Shown: piece after piece, positions 6,020 through 9,670 of the stretch
How positions within the stretch are numbered: position 1 is the first letter of the stretch
How the letters are laid out: every line of letters starts with the position of its first letter
NCBI GenBank assembly: GCA_009774345.1
Contig: VSNR01000164.1
Coordinates: 1 to 9,670, forward strand
Source: Lachnospiraceae bacterium
Lineage (GTDB): Bacteria; Bacillota; Clostridia; Lachnospirales; Lachnospiraceae
Direction: 5' to 3'
Length of the DNA: 9,670 bases
The notes under the pieces: model-generated
Database searches by the model: none
What the model saw: only the letters and a program-made list of their open reading frames with translations
Told to the model about the DNA's origin: nothing
Position numbers and translations under genes: made by a program

Positions 6020-6942
6020 TTCTTATATTAGATATATGTTTATTAGGGACAGGAGGTATGATGCCCCTGCCCTACCGCTGGCTTACTTCGCTCATGGCGC
6101 GCTACAATGGTACAAGCATACTTATTGACTGCGGGGAGGGGACACAGATTGCCATGAAAGAGAAGGGATGGAGTCCCAAGCCGATTGACATTATGTGCTT
6201 TACCCATTATCATGCCGATCATATCTCAGGACTGCCCGGAATGCTTCTGACGATGGGAAATGCAGAAAAAACTACGCCGCTTGTCATGATTGGACCCAAA
6301 GGTCTTTCGAGAGTGGTCAACGCACTGCGCGTCGTTGCGCCAGAGCTTCCGTTTGAGATTGAATACGTGGAAATCACAGAGCCAGAGCAGCGCTTTGAAT
6401 TTGACGGGTTTTGCATTGAAGCGTTTCGCGTGAACCACAATGTGCTCTGTTACGGCTATAATATCCTCATCGAAAGAAAAGGAAAGTTTCAGTTGGACAA
6501 AGCAATGGCACTGGGACTAGACAGAAAGTACTGGAACCGGCTTCAAAAAGGGGAAACCATCGAGCTTGAAACAGGTACATACACGCCCCAGATGGTGATG
6601 GGAGCGCCCAGAAAAGGACTGAAAGTGACGTATTGTACCGACTCAAGACCAACAGAGGGTATTATCAAAAATGCAAAAAATGCCGATTTATTTATATGTG
6701 AAGGAATGTATGGGGAGCCTGACAAAAAAGAAAAAGCAAAAGAATACAAACATATGACCTTCTATGAAGCGGCGGCGATGGCAAAAGAGGCGGAAGTGAC
6801 AAAGCTGTGGCTGACACATTACTCGCCCTCCCTCACAAGACCAGAAGAATACAGGAGAGACGTGCAGGCAGTCTTTCCGCAGACCTACATCGCAAAGGAT
6901 GGATGGAGTGAAGACCTTCTATTTGAGGATGAGGAAGGATAA
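6004..6942 (+). CDS. rnz: Ribonuclease Z (tRNA 3'-processing endonuclease)
   Basis: This cytoplasmic metallo-beta-lactamase-fold endonuclease cuts tRNA precursors just after the discriminator base when CCA is not encoded. With ATG 6004, the zinc-site residues are HYHADH at 68-73 (His68, His70, Asp72, His73), His145, Asp213 in YCTDSRP and His272 in LTHYSPS; His250 in the KHMTFYEAA motif is the further RNase Z His. The length of 312 residues is standard. The start is uncertain. ATG 6004 overlaps the end of the previous gene by 16 bases and has only a distant ribosome site. GTG 6016 is a second option. Homologues that I recall begin MLDICLLGTGG or similar, which would place initiation at the ATA codon at 6025, 8 bases after GAGAGG (6011-6016). 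The two tRNA genes at the right end suit this enzyme: the complete one lacks CCA. Confidence 0.93.
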   Translation: MEREVILILDICLLGTGGMMPLPYRWLTSLMARYNGTSILIDCGEGTQIAMKEKGWSPKPIDIMCFTHYHADHISGLPGMLLTMGNAEKTTPLVMIGPKGLSRVVNALRVVAPELPFEIEYVEITEPEQRFEFDGFCIEAFRVNHNVLCYGYNILIERKGKFQLDKAMALGLDRKYWNRLQKGETIELETGTYTPQMVMGAPRKGLKVTYCTDSRPTEGIIKNAKNADLFICEGMYGEPDKKEKAKEYKHMTFYEAAAMAKEAEVTKLWLTHYSPSLTRPEEYRRDVQAVFPQTYIAKDGWSEDLLFEDEEG

Positions 6943-6968
6943 AATCAACAACAAAGGGGGAAATGAAC

Positions 6969-7532
6969 ATGGGGAAAGTGAAAACAGCAGTCATTATTGT
7001 CATTTTGGTGGCATTGGTGGGAGGGTATTATTTTTATCTGACCAACGTAGGAAAGGATGAGGAACAGACTGTTGTCACAGCAGTGCAGGATGTGCTGCTG
7101 AGAAATCTTGAAAATGATTATCCGCCGACACCGAGGGAAGTCATGAAGTATTATAGCGACATTACGAAATGTCTGTACAATGAAACATACACAGAGGAGC
7201 AGCTTGAGCAGATGGCAGATAAGCTGTTAGCGCTATACGATGAGGAACTGGCAGCGAATAATCCGCGAGATCAATATCTCATGAGCTTAAAAAACGAGAT
7301 TCAGGAGTTTGCAAAAAATGGCTATACCATCGAGAATTACACGACCTCCAAAAGTACAGATGTCGAGGAGTATACCCACGAGGGGCGCAAGTGTGCAAAA
7401 ATATACTGTACATACACGGTAAAGAGCGGCGCTGAGTACAAGACCTCAAAGCAAGTATTTATCCTGAGAAAAGAGACAGAAACCGGACATTGGAAGATTT
7501 TTGGATTTGAGCTGGACAATCCAGAACAATAA
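6969..7532 (+). CDS. Unrecognised small membrane-anchored protein in the t6A operon
   Basis: I do not recognise this protein with confidence; it resembles uncharacterised DUF-type proteins of Clostridia. With the chosen start it has 187 residues: a short MGKVK leader, one hydrophobic helix (about 6-25) with no Cys lipobox, then a soluble domain of about 160 residues. The middle is helical and acidic. The C-terminal part (about 125-187) looks beta-rich, ending in VFILRKETETGHWKIFGFEL, and could be an NTF2/cystatin-like alpha+beta fold, though this is only an impression. The Lys before the helix and the acidic Tyr/Glu-rich remainder suggest an N-in anchor with the domain outside the membrane. 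ATG 6969 is preferred over ATG 6963 because AGGGGG (6955-6960) is 8 bases from it and only 2 from the other. It lies between rnz and tsaD with short gaps, so it is co-transcribed. Confidence 0.8.
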   Translation: MGKVKTAVIIVILVALVGGYYFYLTNVGKDEEQTVVTAVQDVLLRNLENDYPPTPREVMKYYSDITKCLYNETYTEEQLEQMADKLLALYDEELAANNPRDQYLMSLKNEIQEFAKNGYTIENYTTSKSTDVEEYTHEGRKCAKIYCTYTVKSGAEYKTSKQVFILRKETETGHWKIFGFELDNPEQ

Positions 7533-7562
7533 CGTCTGACAATACTAGAAAGGTATGACTGA

Positions 7563-8600
7563 ATGATGGAAATGATTAAAAACAAAGACATCCTCATACT
7601 GGCGGTCGAGAGCTCCTGCGATGAGACAGCGGCTGCGGTTGTAAAAAACGGGCGGGAGGTCTTGTCTAATGTAATCTCCTCCCAGATTGAACTGCATACG
7701 CTGTATGGAGGCGTGGTGCCAGAAATTGCATCTAGGAAACACATAGAAAAAATCAATCAAGTCATAGAAGAAGCACTGCACGAAGCAAATGTTACGCTGG
7801 AAAAGATCACGGCGATCGCAGTAACTTATGGTCCGGGGCTGGTTGGTGCGCTGCTGGTCGGCGTGTCAGCAGCCAAGGCACTTAGCTTTGCAACCGGAAA
7901 GCCTTTGATTGGCGTACATCACATTGAGGGGCATATCAGTGCAAATTATATAGAGAATAAGGCACTCGAACCGCCATTTGTCTGTCTGGTGGTATCAGGA
8001 GGACATACGCATCTTGTCGTTGTGAGGGATTATGGAGCATACAAAATCCTTGGCTGTACAAGAGATGATGCAGCAGGTGAGGCTTTTGACAAAGTTGCGC
8101 GTGCCATCGGCCTTGGATACCCCGGCGGACCAAAGATTGACAAGATTTCCAGAGAAGGGAATCCTGACGCAGTTCAGTTTCCGAGGGCAAAAGTAGATGG
8201 ATCAAATTATGATTTTAGTTTTAGCGGCTTGAAATCGGCTGTATTAAATTACTTGAATACATGTGAAATGAAAGGGATCGAGATCAATACAGCAGATGTA
8301 GCTGCCTCTTTTCAGAAAGCAGTGGTTGATGTGCTAGTTGGGCATTCATTAAATGCAGTGAAAGAATATGGCTTTGAAACGTTTGCGATTGCAGGAGGCG
8401 TAGCGTCCAATTCTGCACTTCGTGCTGCATTTGAGAGGGAATGTGCGAAACGCAAAATTCAATTTTATCATCCATCGCCCATTTTCTGCACGGACAATGC
8501 TGCTATGATCGGCGTGGCAGGCTATTATGAATATTTGAAAGGAACAAGGAGCGGCTATGATTTAAATGCGGTGCCCAATCTCAAATTGGGTGAGCGGTAA
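7563..8600 (+). CDS. tsaD: tRNA N6-adenosine threonylcarbamoyltransferase TsaD
   Basis: TsaD is the catalytic subunit that moves the threonylcarbamoyl group from threonylcarbamoyl-AMP to N6 of A37 in ANN-decoding tRNAs, working with TsaB and TsaE. The ASKHA-fold features are all present: ILAVESSCDETAAA at the N-terminus (ESSCDET at 16-22), the metal-binding HxxxH as His120 and His124 in HHIEGH, VSGGHTHL, YDFSFSGLKSAV, GGVASNSALR, and the third metal ligand Asp311 in FCTDNAAMIG. Its 345 residues match the family. GAAAGG (7548-7553) sits 9 bases before ATG 7563; ATGs at 7566 and 7572 are also in frame, and the extra N-terminal residues are not conserved, so the exact start could be any of the three. 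With tsaE and tsaB upstream, the operon carries the whole transfer module but not tsaC. Confidence 0.96.
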   Translation: MMEMIKNKDILILAVESSCDETAAAVVKNGREVLSNVISSQIELHTLYGGVVPEIASRKHIEKINQVIEEALHEANVTLEKITAIAVTYGPGLVGALLVGVSAAKALSFATGKPLIGVHHIEGHISANYIENKALEPPFVCLVVSGGHTHLVVVRDYGAYKILGCTRDDAAGEAFDKVARAIGLGYPGGPKIDKISREGNPDAVQFPRAKVDGSNYDFSFSGLKSAVLNYLNTCEMKGIEINTADVAASFQKAVVDVLVGHSLNAVKEYGFETFAIAGGVASNSALRAAFERECAKRKIQFYHPSPIFCTDNAAMIGVAGYYEYLKGTRSGYDLNAVPNLKLGER

Positions 8601-8624
8601 ATGCTTCGTAGAGGATGAGGAATT

Positions 8625-9338
8625 ATGAGGACAACAGCGATCGTGCTGGCAGCAGGTCAGGGAAAAAGGATGGGGAGCAGTGTGCACAAGCAGTATCTGC
8701 TGCTTCGGGATAAACCAGTCATATATTATTCGTTAAAAGCGTTTGAGGACAGCAGGATAGATGATATTGTACTTGTTGTGGGAACAGATGAGGAGACATT
8801 TTGCAGAAATGAAATCGTTGAGAAATATGGCTTTCACAAGATAAGAGCCATCGTGGAAGGTGGCAGAGAACGCTATCATTCCGTGGCAAACGGCATTCGG
8901 GCAGTTTGTTGGGCATGCGATTATATTTTGATTCATGACGGCGCAAGACCGTTTGTGAATGATGAGATCATTGACAGGGGGCTTGATGAAGTACAGCGCT
9001 CACAGGCTTGTGTGGTTGGGATGCCAGTCAAGGATACCATAAAGATTTCAGATGAAATGGGATATGTATCAGATACGCCAGCGCGCGCGCTTGTCTGGCA
9101 GGTGCAGACACCTCAGGTTTTTGACAGAGAGCTCATCGCTCAGGCATATGAAAAATTGTTGGCAGAAGAAGAAAAAATGGCAGCCGCCGGAATTTCTGTG
9201 ACAGATGATGCAATGGTAGTGGAATATTTTATGAGAATACCGGTTAAACTAATTCAAGGTTCTTATAAAAATATCAAAATAACAACGCCAGAGGACTTAA
9301 AAATAGCGGAAATTCTGTTAGATGGAACACTATTGTAA
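8625..9338 (+). CDS. ispD: 2-C-methyl-D-erythritol 4-phosphate cytidylyltransferase IspD
   Basis: IspD is a cytoplasmic enzyme that joins CTP and methylerythritol 4-phosphate to give CDP-ME and pyrophosphate, the third step of the MEP isoprenoid pathway. Visible signatures are the nucleotide-binding loop VLAAGQGKRMG (residues 7-17) with Arg15, HKQYL with Lys22, GGRERYHSVANG, ILIHDGARPFV, and NIKITTPEDLKIAE near the C-terminus, whose Lys is the second MEP-binding lysine of the family. The 237 residues match the usual length. The start is set by the family N-terminus; the gap after tsaD is only 24 bases, and GAGG boxes lie at 8611-8614 and 8617-8620. No hairpin terminator follows, only A-rich DNA leading into tRNA promoters. 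Its co-occurrence with t6A genes looks like operon convenience, although the MEP pathway also feeds the prenyl group used at A37 of UNN-decoding tRNAs. Confidence 0.95.
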   Translation: MRTTAIVLAAGQGKRMGSSVHKQYLLLRDKPVIYYSLKAFEDSRIDDIVLVVGTDEETFCRNEIVEKYGFHKIRAIVEGGRERYHSVANGIRAVCWACDYILIHDGARPFVNDEIIDRGLDEVQRSQACVVGMPVKDTIKISDEMGYVSDTPARALVWQVQTPQVFDRELIAQAYEKLLAEEEKMAAAGISVTDDAMVVEYFMRIPVKLIQGSYKNIKITTPEDLKIAEILLDGTLL

Positions 9339-9366
9339 AAAATTGTAAAAAAAATAAAAAAAGGTG

Positions 9367-9395
9367 TTGACAACTGCGATTATGCGTGATAAGAT
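9367..9395 (+). promoter_or_regulatory. Upstream strong sigma-A promoter (P1) of the tRNA cluster
   Basis: The -35 TTGACA (9367-9372) is perfect. After 17 bp comes TAAGAT (9390-9395) with an extended TG at 9387-9388. The A-tracts just upstream (9339-9362) resemble an UP element, as is usual for stable RNA promoters. The start would be near 9402. The transcript would run through a roughly 130-base leader that includes the second promoter before reaching tRNA-Ser. Confidence 0.7.
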
Positions 9396-9461
9396 AAAAC
9401 ACGTCGCTGAGGTAAGCAGCTCGGAACTACAGACAAGATGAAAAAATAAATAAAAAAGTTG

Positions 9462-9490
9462 TTGACAAAATAAAGACAATTTGATACAAT
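9462..9490 (+). promoter_or_regulatory. Proximal strong sigma-A promoter (P2) of the tRNA cluster
   Basis: A perfect -35 TTGACA (9462-9467), a 17-bp spacer and a -10 TACAAT (9485-9490) with extended TG at 9482-9483 make this the best promoter in the window. The A-rich stretch 9440-9458 upstream is a plausible UP element. Initiation near 9497 leaves a leader of about 37 bases before the first tRNA, which RNase P would remove. Confidence 0.85.
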
Positions 9491-9533
9491 AAATCTTGCG
9501 TTGCAGATAAGAGCAAAAGCGAATACAAGATAT

Positions 9534-9619
9534 GGAGAGGTATCGAAGTGGTCATAACGAGGCGGTCTTGAAAACCGTTTGTCCGCAAGGGCGCGTGGGT
9601 TCGAATCCCACCCTCTCCG
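9534..9619 (+). tRNA. tRNA-Ser (anticodon UGA)
   Basis: This is a complete class II tRNA of 86 bases. The acceptor arms GGAGAGG (9534-9540) and CCTCTCC (9612-9618) pair fully, with discriminator G at 9619. A 3-bp D stem, TCG (9543-9545) with CGA (9558-9560), precedes the anticodon stem GCGGT/ACCGT, whose 7-base loop CTTGAAA holds anticodon TGA at 9569-9571. A long variable arm (about 9579-9594) and the T arm GTGGG-TTCGAAT-CCCAC (9595-9611) follow. The discriminator G and long variable arm are serine identity features. It reads UCN codons, mainly UCA. CCA is not encoded; the next bases are T-rich, so maturation needs RNase Z and a CCA-adding enzyme. Confidence 0.97.
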
Positions 9620-9637
9620 TTTTTATTTCTGCCATTT

Positions 9638-9670
9638 GGAGAAGTACCCAAGCTGGCCGAAGGGGCTCCC
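9638..9670 (+). tRNA. 5' part of a second tRNA, probably tRNA-Ser (GCU), cut by the window end
   Basis: After an 18-base spacer, GGAGAAG (9638-9644) and TA begin a second class II-like tRNA. The D arm pairs CCC (9647-9649) with GGG (9662-9664), and CTCCC (9666-9670) would be the 5' strand of the anticodon stem, so the window ends just before the anticodon loop. The GGAG start, the TACCCAAG D-arm and the position next to tRNA-Ser(UGA) fit bacterial tRNA-Ser(GCU) as I remember it. The anticodon itself is not visible, so the isoacceptor is an inference. If correct, this AGY-reading tRNA is a t6A substrate. Confidence 0.75.

Larger units (their letters stand above)
9337..9531 (+). repeat. Duplicated tRNA promoter/leader module
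   Basis: Two blocks share the same order of parts. Each has an A-tract region (about 9339-9362 and 9440-9458), GTTGACAA (from 9366 and 9461), a 17-bp spacer, a TGA-preceded -10 box, a leader containing a TAAG-AGC-like core, and a closing ACAAGAT (9433-9439 and 9525-9531). From GTTGACAA to ACAAGAT the blocks measure 74 and 71 bases. Only the second is followed directly by a tRNA gene. The similarity was judged by eye. Confidence 0.5.

Noticed and set aside
7555..7566. A tiny ATG-ACT-GAA-TGA frame just before tsaD, as a possible regulatory upstream peptide
   Set aside because: Its ATG is one base from the ribosome site, too close for efficient initiation, and three codons carry no information.
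9339..9362. The A-rich tract after ispD as a terminator
   Set aside because: No inverted repeat precedes it and the tract is A-rich, not T-rich, on the coding strand. An UP element for the next promoter fits better.
9534..9619. tRNA-Ser as an integration (att) site
   Set aside because: tRNA-Ser genes are frequent integration targets, but no integrase gene or duplicated tRNA 3' end is visible in this window.
9427..9651. A 74-residue open frame on the minus strand containing GGIRTHAPLRTNGFQDR
   Set aside because: It is the antisense of the tRNA-Ser gene. This peptide string is a well-known false protein call created by serine tRNA genes.

Overview
The window looks like a chromosomal segment of a Gram-positive member of the class Clostridia, most likely a Lachnospiraceae relative. 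The evidence is the moderate base composition, strong AGGAGG-type ribosome binding sites, the gene order around the t6A genes, a single-chain TsaB-RimI fusion, and tRNA genes without an encoded CCA. This placement is inferred from gene content and was not tested by any search. All recognised genes are on the + strand and closely packed.

Region 1 (1-3716) is a three-gene MacAB-type ABC efflux cassette: an ATPase, a membrane-anchored HlyD/MacA-like adaptor with a methionine-rich tail, and a MacB/FtsX-fold permease. It has its own extended -10 promoter, overlapped by AT-rich repeats at 11-bp phasing that resemble a response-regulator binding array. Region 2 (3717-3886) is a non-coding stretch with a second candidate promoter, an inverted repeat around its -10, and a long leader hairpin that lacks a T-tract.

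Region 3 (3887-9338) is a probable operon: a YcxB-like membrane protein, tsaE, a tsaB-rimI fusion, RNase Z, a small unrecognised membrane-anchored protein, tsaD and ispD. TsaB, TsaD and TsaE are the core of the bacterial machinery that transfers threonylcarbamoyl to A37 of ANN-decoding tRNAs; the enzyme that makes the intermediate (TsaC/TsaC2) is not in the window. RimI acetylates ribosomal protein S18, RNase Z trims tRNA 3' ends, and IspD belongs to the MEP isoprenoid pathway.

Region 4 (9339-9670) holds two look-alike strong promoters in tandem, a complete tRNA-Ser(UGA) gene, and the 5' part of a second class II tRNA, probably tRNA-Ser(GCU). The whole right part is thus translation-centred: tRNA genes lie beside enzymes that trim and modify tRNAs.

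Most of this is ordinary, conserved biology. The points most worth a second look are the regularly spaced methionines of the efflux adaptor together with MxM motifs in its permease partner, the 11-bp-phased repeats at the efflux promoter, the structured region 3764-3850, and the duplicated tRNA promoter module. I see no phage, CRISPR, toxin-antitoxin or other defence system.
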